A DNA stretch of 64,000 nucleotides from Flavobacterium aquicola (GCF_003385115.1 NZ_QUNI01000004.1:124001-188000), one strand, 5' to 3'. Numbered from the stretch's first letter, positions 17,842 to 26,080 are shown. Notes: generated by a model not told the origin, from the sequence alone. Numbers and translations: made by a program.

Positions 17842-18864
17842 TTATTTTTCTAGATAAAGGTAGCTTGTACCACCACTCCCCGTCTTTCTCAAGCGTATTT
17901 TTGAATTATTAAACTCTAATAATTCCCAGTTAACAGCATTCAGTTCTCCAAGTGATCCTGAACTGAAATTTATTTCTAACTGCTGTACTCCATACACAGA
18001 AGTAATTTCCCATTGACCTGTTTCCGAAACACTTTCTTTTGAAGCAACAACTGATTTATCACTTTTAAATACAAATGAATAACCGCTGTAAGATGAAGTT
18101 TTATCGGAATCTGCAAAGAAATACGGTATTATCCAAGAACCCATTGAGAGTGTCTGCGCAAAATTATATGAAGCAATATTATTTTCCGGACAGTTAGCTA
18201 TTGCATATTTAATAGCATTTTCGAAATCAAGATTACTTGTAATTGATTTTGTCTGATTATTATAATCTTTTATCGAAATTGGATACTGCAGGGAAATATA
18301 TTGGTTGTCATTCATGTTTTTTATAAAACTAAAAAATGACTGATCACTTACTATTGAAACAGAACTTCCTATCTGATTGGAACTGTTATAAATATTTATA
18401 GTTATAGGATATTTAATATTTAGTCCGTTGATTTTTGCCAAAAGATCAGGATAAAGATTCCAATAATCAATCAAGTCATTAAAATCAGCTTGATTGGGAA
18501 TAAATTTTTCGATGTAATTATAATACACCATTGTTACCGGAAAATCTATTTTTACAATATCATCATCTGCGCCACTGGCATTTATATTATCCAATACTTT
18601 TTGATAATCGGCTGAAGAATTAAGTGCAATCTGTTCATTATTGACAGTAACCGTATATGGAAACTTAATCGTGCAGTAACTAGAATCATCAATTACATTG
18701 TCCTGCACAGTAGGAACCATAGCAACTCTCTGCAGATACGTTGTTAATGGAGAAACGTTCGTTACTGTGTCCTGTGTATTAGTAGTCTGCTCATCGATTT
18801 CATTTTGACAAGAGAATAAAAACAGAAAGATAAGTATAGAAAAATATTTTTTCAAAGACAGCAT
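17842..18864 (-). CDS. Putative lipoprotein, function unknown
   Basis: About 340 residues. The ATG at 18864 is preferred over one at 18975 because it gives a lipoprotein signal directly (MLSLKKYFSILIFLFLFSCQ, lipidated at the cysteine). The mature part contains three imperfect repeats of a pattern like IKFPYTVTVNNEQIALNS followed by a Y-x-x-V/A-L-x-x-I segment (also IDFPVTMVYYN and LQYPISIKDYN), and ends in a lipocalin-like beta-rich region (GQWEITSVYGVQQLEINF). I do not recognise a named family. It is divergent from the ECF sigma gene and is preceded by a copy of the motif also found before fecR and the OB-fold gene, so it likely belongs to that regulon. Confidence 0.75.
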   Translation of the reverse strand: MLSLKKYFSILIFLFLFSCQNEIDEQTTNTQDTVTNVSPLTTYLQRVAMVPTVQDNVIDDSSYCTIKFPYTVTVNNEQIALNSSADYQKVLDNINASGADDDIVKIDFPVTMVYYNYIEKFIPNQADFNDLIDYWNLYPDLLAKINGLNIKYPITINIYNSSNQIGSSVSIVSDQSFFSFIKNMNDNQYISLQYPISIKDYNNQTKSITSNLDFENAIKYAIANCPENNIASYNFAQTLSMGSWIIPYFFADSDKTSSYSGYSFVFKSDKSVVASKESVSETGQWEITSVYGVQQLEINFSSGSLGELNAVNWELLEFNNSKIRLRKTGSGGTSYLYLEK

Positions 18865-18987
18865 ATTTATATTTTTACAAAGGTAGTAAATTTTAAAGAA
18901 ACTGGTTTTCAATAAATTCAGCAGCAGGAATTTCTTTCTACCTTTCAATACTAAATTATCAAAAGCCAATAACATTTTATTCTTTTA

Positions 18988-19016
18988 TAAAACAATCGGC
19001 TTTGCTTTTACCCTAC
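18988..19016 (-). promoter_or_regulatory. ECF-type promoter, copy 1 (toward the lipoprotein)
   Basis: Read on the minus strand: GTAGGGTAA (19016-19008), 12 bases, TTGTTTTA (18995-18988). The same two boxes with the same 12-base spacing occur at 19582-19610 and 23140-23168 on the plus strand. It points away from the sigma gene toward the lipoprotein gene; the distance to its ATG is about 124 bases. Confidence 0.65.
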
Positions 19017-19031
19017 TTAAATAAAAACAAA

Positions 19032-19039
19032 TACTTTTG
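19032..19039 (+). promoter_or_regulatory. -7 element for the ECF sigma gene
   Basis: TACTTTTG matches TAnnTTTG and lies 25 bases before the sigma factor ATG, suggesting housekeeping transcription of the sigma gene itself. No well-placed -33 TTTG is seen. Confidence 0.4.
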
Positions 19040-19063
19040 TATTTTACAAACTGTTAAAACTAA

Positions 19064-19585
19064 ATGCCAAATAACCCCGAATCAAATACTTGTGACGAAA
19101 TCATTTTTTCGTCTTTTTTCAAAAGTCATATAAAAGCACTTCGCAATTTTCTTTTTTACAAATTTGGTAATTTAGAGAAAGCAGAAGATGTGGCGCAGGA
19201 AGCTTTTGTAAAACTTTGGCAAAACTGTTCTGCTGTACCACTGGAAAAAGCAAAATCATATGTTTATACGATTGCAAATAACAGCAGTCTCAATGAAATT
19301 GCACATCAGAAAGTAGTTTTGAAATATGAAAAAGATTTCAGCGGTTTGGATAGAACAAACCAGAATCCTGAATATTTATTGGAAGAAAAACAATTTCAGG
19401 ACAAACTTCTGAAAGCCATTGGAAACTTAAACGAAAAGCAGCGAACGGCCTTCTTAATGAATCGGATTGACGGAAAGAAATACAGCGAAATTGCCACAGA
19501 TTTAAATATAAGCGTAAAAGCTGTTGAAAAACGTATTCACTTGGCTTTAGTAAGCTTACGCAAAGAAATTGATCTATTAAAGTAG
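19064..19585 (+). CDS. ECF sigma-70 factor (FecI-like)
   Basis: A 173-residue ECF sigma factor. Region 2 is seen in FYKFGNLEKAEDVAQEAFVK and LWQN (core binding and -10 recognition), and region 4 in LNEKQRTAFLMNRIDGKKYS followed by the helix-turn-helix EIATDLNISVKAVEKRIHLA. It is followed by a FecR anti-sigma gene and a TonB receptor, the standard cell-surface-signalling order. The stop codon TAG lies inside a GTAGGGTAA box, so a promoter for fecR begins at the very end of this gene. Confidence 0.94.
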   Translation: MPNNPESNTCDEIIFSSFFKSHIKALRNFLFYKFGNLEKAEDVAQEAFVKLWQNCSAVPLEKAKSYVYTIANNSSLNEIAHQKVVLKYEKDFSGLDRTNQNPEYLLEEKQFQDKLLKAIGNLNEKQRTAFLMNRIDGKKYSEIATDLNISVKAVEKRIHLALVSLRKEIDLLK

Positions 19586-19610
19586 GGTAAATTTAGTTCT
19601 AACTGTTTTA
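19582..19610 (+). promoter_or_regulatory. ECF-type promoter, copy 2 (before fecR)
   Basis: GTAGGGTAA (19582-19590), 12 bases, CTGTTTTA (19603-19610), ending 20 bases before the fecR ATG. The first box overlaps the sigma gene stop codon. It is identical in layout to the copies at 18988-19016 and 23140-23168. Confidence 0.7.
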
Positions 19611-19629
19611 ATTACATAATACCAGCACA

Positions 19630-20529
19630 ATGGAAAAAAATCACTTATTGGCTAAATGGCTTAACGATGATTTATCTAAAGATGAATTAGCAGCATTTGA
19701 AGCGAGTCCTGATTTCGAAAAATATCAAAAAATAAAAAACTATACTAATCATCTGATTGTTGATGATCTGGATGAAAACAGTATGCTCTCCAATATTCTT
19801 AAACAGAAAAAAGAGGTTCCAAAGGTAATTCCTTTGTATAAAAAATGGGTTTTTAGAGCTGCCGCTGTTTTTGTACTTGCACTTGGAATTACATTTGCAT
19901 TTAAAACTCTGGGGCAACAGACAGAAACTGCTGATTTTGGAAAAAAAACAACTTTCTCATTACCTGATAATTCTGAAGTGGTGCTAAATTCTGGTTCAGA
20001 AATACAGTATAAAAAATGGAACTGGGATAATCACCGTCATCTTGAACTCAAAGGAGAAGCATATTTTAGAGTATCAAAAGGAAGACGTTTTGAAGTACAG
20101 ACCAGATTAGGGAAAGTATCAGTTTTAGGAACTCAATTTAACGTTAAAACCAGAAAAAACAGGTTTGATGTAGTTTGTTATGAAGGACGTGTCAAAGTAA
20201 ATTATGCAAATACTGAAATCCTTTTAACACATGGACAAGGCGTTAGTTTTGAAAACGGAAAACAGCTTAACCTGAAAATATCCTCATTGAAACCGGAATG
20301 GATTGACAATCAAATTTGTTTTTACAAGGACAACATTACAACTCTTTTAGAAGAAGTGGAAAGACAATACAATATAGACATTCAATTAAACACAAAGGAT
20401 ACCACTTCATTATTTACAGGAAAACTGCCCGCTAAAAATTTGGATACAGCTTTGCATATTATTGCTGTAACCTATCATTTGAAGGTTCAAAAAGTCTCAA
20501 AAAACAAAATAATTATTGACGAACAATAA
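19630..20529 (+). CDS. FecR family anti-sigma factor
   Basis: A 299-residue single-pass inner membrane regulator. A short cytoplasmic sigma-binding part (about residues 1-75) is followed by one membrane segment near residues 78-96 (FRAAAVFVLALGITFAF). The periplasmic FecR domain follows (TTFSLPDNSEVVLNSGSEIQ, then GEAYFRVSKG and VLGTQFNVK), and then a C-terminal DUF4974-type domain (LLEEVERQYNIDIQLNTKD). It relays the state of the TonB receptor to the sigma factor. It directly abuts the receptor gene (stop codon then ATG with no gap). Confidence 0.94.
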   Translation: MEKNHLLAKWLNDDLSKDELAAFEASPDFEKYQKIKNYTNHLIVDDLDENSMLSNILKQKKEVPKVIPLYKKWVFRAAAVFVLALGITFAFKTLGQQTETADFGKKTTFSLPDNSEVVLNSGSEIQYKKWNWDNHRHLELKGEAYFRVSKGRRFEVQTRLGKVSVLGTQFNVKTRKNRFDVVCYEGRVKVNYANTEILLTHGQGVSFENGKQLNLKISSLKPEWIDNQICFYKDNITTLLEEVERQYNIDIQLNTKDTTSLFTGKLPAKNLDTALHIIAVTYHLKVQKVSKNKIIIDEQ

Positions 20530-23064
20530 ATGTTGCTGCCCAAACAATTTCATTTTTTGTTTATCCTATTTTTCTTTGTCCTTGGTCTTTATGCTCAGGA
20601 CGAAGAAAAAACTGTGCCTATTAATAAAGTTATAAATGATATTGAAAAGCTGCATCAGGTGAGTTTTAATTATCTGGAGGGTGATATTGCAGGGCTTCAA
20701 TTAACTCCTCCAAAAAAAACACTTTCTTTAGATCAAAAACTGCATTATCTGGCAAAAAAAACAAATTTGTCTTTTGAAAATATTGGAAACAAATTTATTA
20801 ATATTTATAAAAATAAAACTGAGGCCCAAATATTATGCGGTTACATATATTCTGCTGCAGATCGAAAACCTATTGAAGATGCCAATATAATTTTAAACAG
20901 CAAAATCCAGATAACAACGGATTCTAAAGGATATTTTGAATTCAAAAAAGAGAACACAAACACACTTTTAATCAGCCATATCGGATTTACAGCCAAAAAA
21001 ATTTCGGCTGACAACCAAGATTCGAAAAGCTGTCTTCAAATTGTATTAGAACCCGAAATCACAGAATTAAAAGAAATAAAAGCTAATTCAATTCTTGCCT
21101 CGGGTATTTCAAAAAACACTGACGGCGCGTTTGAAATTAAGCCTAAAAAGTTTGGTATTTTACCTGGACTTATAGAACCCGATGCTTTGCAGGCCATGCA
21201 GCAGATTCCCGGCGTGAACAGTATCGATGAAAGTGTTTCAAGCATCAACGTGCGCGGCGGTACACATGATCAGAATCTATTTTTGTGGAATGGAATCCGA
21301 ATGTATCAAACGGGGCATTTTTTCGGATTAATATCTGTTTTTAATCCTAATCTGGCACATACTATTTCTATTTATAAAAACGGAAGTTCAGCATTTTTTG
21401 GAGAAAGCGTGTCGAGTGTCGTAGCTATTTCTTCAACACCCGAAACGCTGGAAAAAAATAGTTTCAGTGCTGGAATAAATATGATTAATGCTGATGTTTA
21501 TGGGAAGTATAACCTTTCCAAAAAGAGTTTTATCGAAATTTCGGCACGTAAATCCATTACTGATTTCGCAGAAACATTAACATATAAAGAATATTTCGAT
21601 AAAGTCTTTCAAAATACAACAATCACTGATTTTGCGAAGAATCAAAATGTAGATTATCAGAGCGATAAAAAATTCGGCTTCTATGATGCTACTTTCAAAT
21701 ATGCTCAAAAAATAGGCAATAAAGACCAAATTATACTCGATTTAATAACGATTCAAGACAAGCTGAAAGTTTTTCAGAGTGCAACGGCAAATAATATATA
21801 TAAATCTGAAAACAATACACTGCGTCAGCAAAATTATGGCGGTAATCTGTCGTGGAAAAGAAACTGGAACAGTTTTAACACCACAAAAATTAATATTTAT
21901 AATTCCGCCTACGCACTTTTGGGTAATCAAAACAACAGCGTCGGAAATCAAATCGTTATTCAGGAAAACACAGTTAACAATAATGGAGTTAATTTAGAAA
22001 ATCAGCATATTATCAGCTCGAAATTCAGTTTAAGTGATGGATACCAATTTAATGAAATGGGTATTACAAATTTAGAGCAGGTAACTAATCCGGATTTCTA
22101 TCGCAAAGTGAAAGACGTTCTGCGAACCCACGCCCTGATTGCAGAAGGAAAATACAGAGATACAATTGCCAGAATATATTTTAAGGCTGGGACAAGAATT
22201 AATTACATCGAAAAATTTAAAAAATACATTGTTGAACCCCGAATACAATTTAGTTACGGTATCAATAAAAATCTAAATTTAGAAATACTGGGAGAGCTGA
22301 AAAGCCAAAACTCTCAGCAGATTATTGATCTGCAGAAAGATTATTTCGGAATTGAAAAAAGACGCTGGATTGTTTCCAATAACACAACAATCCCTATCCA
22401 GAAAAGCAAGCAGATATCTTTTAGCCTATTTTATAAAAAAAATGACTGGCTTCTAGACATAGAAAATTTTTATAAAAAAGTTAACGGAATAACCACTGCC
22501 AGCCAGGGCTTTCAGAACCAGTTAGAATTTATCCGGACTACTGGTGATTATGAAATTTTAGGAACTGAAATATTAATTCAAAAAAAGCTGAATCATTTTC
22601 TTACTTGGCTGAGTTATACCTTTAACAACAATAATTATCATTTTGTGAATTACGAATTCAGCAGTTTCCCTAATAATTTTGAGTTAACTCACACTCTTTC
22701 ATGGGCGGTAACGTATGAAAAAAATAATTTCAAAATTGCCTTGGGGACAAAATGGTCTTCAGGCAGGCCAAAAACTTCTCCAGACATTTCAAAAATTGAT
22801 CTTTCGGATCCTGTAATAGTCTACAACAGGCCTAACAATACTAATCTGCATATTTTTTCGCAGGTTAATCTTTCCTCGACCTACAAATGGGAAACCGCAA
22901 ATGGGATTCAGTACAAAGTTGGGCTGTCTATTTTGAACATCTTAAACCGAAAAAATGAAATTAGCGAATACTACCGAATCAGTTCGTTAACAAATTCTAT
23001 CGAAGAAGTTGAAACTTTTGCACTGCAGAGAACTCCAAACATGAGTTTTAGAATCTCGCTATAA
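20530..23064 (+). CDS. TonB-dependent receptor with STN signalling domain (FecA-like)
   Basis: An 844-residue outer membrane transducer. Order: signal peptide (1-22, ending LYAQ), STN secretin/TonB domain (about 28-95), carboxypeptidase-regulatory-like beta-sandwich (about 100-180), plug (ALQAMQQIPGVNSIDESVSS, then INVRGGTHDQNLFLWNGIRM) and a 22-strand barrel ending in an aromatic strand (TPNMSFRISL). The STN domain contacts FecR and explains the adjacent sigma/anti-sigma pair. No SusD gene follows, so it is not a SusCD glycan importer. Ligand unknown; downstream genes are redox- and envelope-related. Confidence 0.92.
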   Translation: MLLPKQFHFLFILFFFVLGLYAQDEEKTVPINKVINDIEKLHQVSFNYLEGDIAGLQLTPPKKTLSLDQKLHYLAKKTNLSFENIGNKFINIYKNKTEAQILCGYIYSAADRKPIEDANIILNSKIQITTDSKGYFEFKKENTNTLLISHIGFTAKKISADNQDSKSCLQIVLEPEITELKEIKANSILASGISKNTDGAFEIKPKKFGILPGLIEPDALQAMQQIPGVNSIDESVSSINVRGGTHDQNLFLWNGIRMYQTGHFFGLISVFNPNLAHTISIYKNGSSAFFGESVSSVVAISSTPETLEKNSFSAGINMINADVYGKYNLSKKSFIEISARKSITDFAETLTYKEYFDKVFQNTTITDFAKNQNVDYQSDKKFGFYDATFKYAQKIGNKDQIILDLITIQDKLKVFQSATANNIYKSENNTLRQQNYGGNLSWKRNWNSFNTTKINIYNSAYALLGNQNNSVGNQIVIQENTVNNNGVNLENQHIISSKFSLSDGYQFNEMGITNLEQVTNPDFYRKVKDVLRTHALIAEGKYRDTIARIYFKAGTRINYIEKFKKYIVEPRIQFSYGINKNLNLEILGELKSQNSQQIIDLQKDYFGIEKRRWIVSNNTTIPIQKSKQISFSLFYKKNDWLLDIENFYKKVNGITTASQGFQNQLEFIRTTGDYEILGTEILIQKKLNHFLTWLSYTFNNNNYHFVNYEFSSFPNNFELTHTLSWAVTYEKNNFKIALGTKWSSGRPKTSPDISKIDLSDPVIVYNRPNNTNLHIFSQVNLSSTYKWETANGIQYKVGLSILNILNRKNEISEYYRISSLTNSIEEVETFALQRTPNMSFRISL

Positions 23065-23139
23065 CTCTTTCAATGCAAGATAGATAACAAAGTCCTGCTC
23101 TTCTTATTTTATTTTTTTTCAAAAAACAACAATTCTTTG

Positions 23140-23168
23140 GTAGGGTAATCTGCATCAAAGCTGTTTTA
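23140..23168 (+). promoter_or_regulatory. ECF-type promoter, copy 3 (before the OB-fold gene)
   Basis: GTAGGGTAA (23140-23148), 12 bases, CTGTTTTA (23161-23168), ending 25 bases before the ATG at 23194. Same boxes and spacing as the fecR promoter, so the downstream four-gene operon is probably driven by the same sigma factor. Confidence 0.7.
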
Positions 23169-23193
23169 CAATTGAATCAAATCAAAGAATAAA

Positions 23194-23589
23194 ATGAAAC
23201 AAAAAAAAACAGCAATCGCAATTGCAGTGCTGCTTATAGCTGTTTCCGGAGGCATTTATTTTTATTACGGCTTTCTTTTTAAAGAAGCCCGGAACATAGA
23301 GACTGAAACCCCGGATGTAAGCTTAACCGCAGCACAATTAATTGAAGTTTATAACTCCGATCCAGAAAAAGCGAATTCATTGTATCTCAATAAAACAATT
23401 GAATTAAGAGGACAGGTAACCAAGGAAGCTGATTCGGTTATTACACTTGATAAATCTGTTTTTTGTCTTTTTACCAAAAAAATAAAAAAACAGCTTTTAA
23501 ATAAAAATGCAGTTCTGAAAGGCAAATGCATCGGGTATGACGAATTATTTCAGGAAATCAAACTAGACCAATGCACCATTATTAAATAA
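23194..23589 (+). CDS. Membrane-anchored OB-fold protein (tRNA_anti-like)
   Basis: A 131-residue protein with an N-terminal membrane anchor (AIAVLLIAVSGGIYFYYGFL) and a small OB-fold resembling the tRNA_anti-like family: YLNKTIELRGQVTKEADSVI, then KNAVLKGKCIGYDELFQEIK. Such anchored OB domains occur in Bacteroidota next to DUF5777, YceI and cytochrome genes; their function is not known. It is the first gene of a four-gene unit (gaps of 16, 21 and 5 bases) preceded by an ECF-type promoter. Confidence 0.75.
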   Translation: MKQKKTAIAIAVLLIAVSGGIYFYYGFLFKEARNIETETPDVSLTAAQLIEVYNSDPEKANSLYLNKTIELRGQVTKEADSVITLDKSVFCLFTKKIKKQLLNKNAVLKGKCIGYDELFQEIKLDQCTIIK

Positions 23590-23605
23590 AACAATTAATC
23601 AATTT

Positions 23606-24448
23606 ATGAAAAAATTCCTAATCCCGCTCTGTCTTTTTTTTGCTGTAGCAGCACATTCGCAAGATGATTTACTAAAAAGTATTGATTCTTCTCAGGTAGA
23701 AGAAAGCTACTCTACAGCAACTTTCAAAGCCTTACAGCTTGTAACCCTGCAAACAACAAAAATGCCGGCAAAAAAAGAATTCTATTTTGTTGTTTCACAT
23801 CGCTTTGGTACTGTTAAAGATGGTCTGGACAGTTTTTTTGGTCTGGACAACGCTACTACTAAACTTGGAGGTATTTACGGAGTTACAGATTGGTTATCTG
23901 TCAGCCTTTCGAGACACACATTAAACAAAATGTATGAAACCGGAGCAAAATATCGAATGGCGAGACAAGACGCTCATTTTCCTGTAGACATTGTTGGTTA
24001 CAGCGTTGCGGATATTAATACTTTTTTGGAAGAAGATCAATATCCCGGTTTAGAATCTAAGCACCGCATGACCTATGTACAGCAGCTTTTGATATCCCGA
24101 AAAATTAGTCAAAAACTGTCATTGGAACTAGTACCGTCATTTATACATAAAAACCTTTACAATCCCGAATTAGAAAATGATAACCAGTTTTCTTTCGGAG
24201 GAGGCGGGCGTTATAAAATTACCAAAAGATTATCAGTGAATTTAGAGTACATGCACAACTTTGACAACCCTGGATTTTATGAAAACCCTTTATCGGTAGG
24301 TCTGGATGTAGAAACCGGCGGGCATGTTTTTCAGCTGATATTTACTAATTCACAATCTATGAGCGAGAGCGGATACCTCACAAATGCATCAGGTGAATGG
24401 AATAAAGGAGATTTCTTTTTTGGATTTAACTTATACAGAGTATTCTAA
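23606..24448 (+). CDS. DUF5777-like outer membrane beta-barrel protein
   Basis: A 280-residue exported protein with a signal peptide (MKKFLIPLCLFFAVAAHSQ) and alternating beta-strands through the length. Family features include KEFYFVVSHRFGTVKDGLDS, FFGLDNATTKLGGIYGVTDW and a terminal strand FFFGFNLYRVF, as expected for a small barrel. The GVTDWLSVSLSRHTLNKMYE region is typical of DUF5777. The role is unknown. It is encoded between the OB-fold protein and a CxxCH lipoprotein in the same operon. Confidence 0.8.
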   Translation: MKKFLIPLCLFFAVAAHSQDDLLKSIDSSQVEESYSTATFKALQLVTLQTTKMPAKKEFYFVVSHRFGTVKDGLDSFFGLDNATTKLGGIYGVTDWLSVSLSRHTLNKMYETGAKYRMARQDAHFPVDIVGYSVADINTFLEEDQYPGLESKHRMTYVQQLLISRKISQKLSLELVPSFIHKNLYNPELENDNQFSFGGGGRYKITKRLSVNLEYMHNFDNPGFYENPLSVGLDVETGGHVFQLIFTNSQSMSESGYLTNASGEWNKGDFFFGFNLYRVF

Positions 24449-24469
24449 TAACTATAAATAACAAATTTT

Positions 24470-24850
24470 ATGAAAAAAACAATTGCACTTACTATTTTAC
24501 TGGCTGCACTTGCCAGCTGCAGCGATTCTGATACTTATCAAGAGATCGAAAAACCGCCAACTGATCCAGGAACTGGAACACCTCCAGTAACTACAGTTAA
24601 TTATACCAAAAATATAAAATCAATTATTGATGCCAATTGTGTTCCCTGCCACTCAAATGGAAGAGCCGCCTCTTTTAGACCTTTAACAACCTATGCTGAG
24701 GTTAAAGCGGCTATTGAAACCGCAGGCTTATTAAACCGTATTCAGCTGCAGAACGGACAGCAGGGACTTATGCCTCAAGGAGGAAGAATGTCTCAGACAA
24801 ATATTGATTTAATTGTAAAATGGAATACAGACGGACTAAAAGAAAAATAA
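24470..24850 (+). CDS. Small c-type cytochrome lipoprotein
   Basis: A 126-residue lipoprotein: signal MKKTIALTILLAALASCSDS with lipidation at Cys17, then a Pro/Thr-rich linker. A single haem-binding motif CVPCH follows in IIDANCVPCHSNGRAASF, and LMPQGG near the end can supply the axial methionine. This is the pattern of the haem-c domains commonly fused or paired with Bacteroidota surface proteins. It probably transfers electrons in the periplasm or outer membrane; the partner is unknown. It lies between the DUF5777 and YceI genes. Confidence 0.82.
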   Translation: MKKTIALTILLAALASCSDSDTYQEIEKPPTDPGTGTPPVTTVNYTKNIKSIIDANCVPCHSNGRAASFRPLTTYAEVKAAIETAGLLNRIQLQNGQQGLMPQGGRMSQTNIDLIVKWNTDGLKEK

Positions 24851-24855
24851 TCAGA

Positions 24856-25410
24856 ATGAAAAAAACATTTATCAATTTCTTTGTATTACTGCTGATTACT
24901 GCAGTACATACAGATTGTTTTGGACAAAAGCTGATAACTAAAACAGGCAGTATAAAATTTCAGGCATCTATGCCCTCGTATGAAGAAGTTGCTGCCGAAA
25001 ATAAAAGTGTTTCTGCCGTTTTGGAACAGTCGACCGGCGATTTTGCCGCCTTGGTTCTCATAAAAGGTTTTAGGTTTAAAGTGGCTTTAATGGAAGAGCA
25101 TTTCAACGAAAATTACATGGAATCCGAAAAGTTTTCGAAAGCAACATTCAAAGGTAAAATAGAAGATTTTAATGTTTCTGAAATTACAAATACTGCTAAA
25201 AATTTTACTTTAAAAGGAGACCTTACCGTTCACGGAAAAACAAAAGCAGTATCCGTAATTGTAAAAGTTTCTAAAACCGCTAGCGGTGTCAATGCTGTGG
25301 GCTCATTTGAAGTAAAACCCGAAGATTTTGACATTGAAATTCCCAGTGTGGTGAGTAAAAAAATAGCAGACAAAATAAAGATTGCTTACAATTTTACATT
25401 GTCCAAATAA
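24856..25410 (+). CDS. YceI family periplasmic protein
   Basis: About 184 residues. The start at 24856 yields a signal peptide (MKKTFINFFVLLLITAVHTD) and avoids overlap with the cytochrome gene. The lipocalin-like YceI fold is recognisable from the N-terminal TKTGSIKFQASMP strand, FNENYMESEKFSKATFKGKI, the FTLKGDLTVHGKTKAVSVIV block and the closing VVSKKIADKIKIAYNFTL. Members bind polyisoprenoid-type lipids in the periplasm. It is the last gene of the ECF-controlled operon and is followed by a strong terminator. Confidence 0.92.
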   Translation: MKKTFINFFVLLLITAVHTDCFGQKLITKTGSIKFQASMPSYEEVAAENKSVSAVLEQSTGDFAALVLIKGFRFKVALMEEHFNENYMESEKFSKATFKGKIEDFNVSEITNTAKNFTLKGDLTVHGKTKAVSVIVKVSKTASGVNAVGSFEVKPEDFDIEIPSVVSKKIADKIKIAYNFTLSK

Positions 25411-25449
25411 ACCCGTCTCGATTTAAAGAATTGATTAGAAATTTATTAT

Positions 25450-25482
25450 GAAGCCGGTTTATTTTTGCCGGCTTCTTTTTTT
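25450..25482 (+). terminator. Rho-independent terminator after yceI
   Basis: GAAGCCGG (25450-25457) and CCGGCTTC (25468-25475) with a 10-base loop, followed by seven T residues. It closes the OB/DUF5777/cytochrome/YceI unit. Confidence 0.8.
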
Positions 25483-25504
25483 ATAAACCTTTAACTAAAT
25501 TAAA

Positions 25505-25906
25505 ATGATCTCTAAAAATTATACTGTTTCAGGGGAAGATGTAAATGATGTCATGATAATGGAAAGCAGCGCTTATAATTCGTACACTATAAGACTATTA
25601 TATAGTTTTTTATTTGATAACGGCTTTACGAGAGAGAAACTAAATTCTTTAAATTTAGGTTTACAGGAAGGACAGGAAGAATTTGTCTGTTATAAAAATC
25701 TAATGTTTACCGAATCTTTTTTCATCGAGATGAAATATTGTAAAATAGACGACAAAATCAGTGTTAAAAGCTCTTTTTTCAACTCTAAAAACGAACACTG
25801 TGCAGAAGTAACTAAAGAATTGCAATGGTATGATAACTTTAAAAAAGAAGTAATAACCACACCAGTTAAAATTCAGAATCATTTCAACTTAAACATAAGA
25901 GCATAA
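25505..25906 (+). CDS. Hotdog-fold thioesterase-like protein
   Basis: A 133-residue protein whose pattern fits an acyl-CoA/acyl-ACP thioesterase hotdog fold: MESSAYNSYTIRLLYSFLFD resembles the central-helix region, and the strands YKNLMFTESFFIEMKYCKID and DKISVKSSFFNSKNEHCAEV follow. The usual catalytic Asp of 4HBT proteins is not obvious. It is isolated, with a terminator before it and a 200-base non-coding gap after it. The assignment is by pattern only. Confidence 0.55.
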   Translation: MISKNYTVSGEDVNDVMIMESSAYNSYTIRLLYSFLFDNGFTREKLNSLNLGLQEGQEEFVCYKNLMFTESFFIEMKYCKIDDKISVKSSFFNSKNEHCAEVTKELQWYDNFKKEVITTPVKIQNHFNLNIRA

Positions 25907-25933
25907 ATTAAAAATCGGCAATTAGAAAAATCC

Positions 25934-26080
25934 CTATTCGCAATTTTTGCCCAGCTTAAAACAATCAAAACTTGATTCCAGTTTAGCAATTTCATACGCC
26001 CAAACGTCATTTCTCCTATCATGGCTTAAAATTATATAATAGAAAAATTCAATTATATAATAGAAAAAAAAGTATTCACT
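25934..26080 (-). pseudogene. Possible C-terminal gene remnant
   Basis: A 49-codon minus-strand frame without a start codon ends in a protein-like tail (HDRRNDVWAYEIAKLESSFD, then CFKLGKNCE and a stop). I do not recognise the family. Two 7-codon units (F-Y-Y-I-I...) at its upstream end reflect a tandem DNA duplication at 26031-26068. It may be the end of a deleted gene or a chance frame. Confidence 0.3.
26031..26068. repeat. Tandem direct repeat, 21-base period
   Basis: ATTATATAATAGAAAAA occurs at 26031-26047 and again at 26052-26068. The 21-base period is a multiple of three, and the unit contains the palindrome ATTATATAAT. It lies 42 bases before the DUF202 gene, in its probable promoter region. 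Confidence 0.6.
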
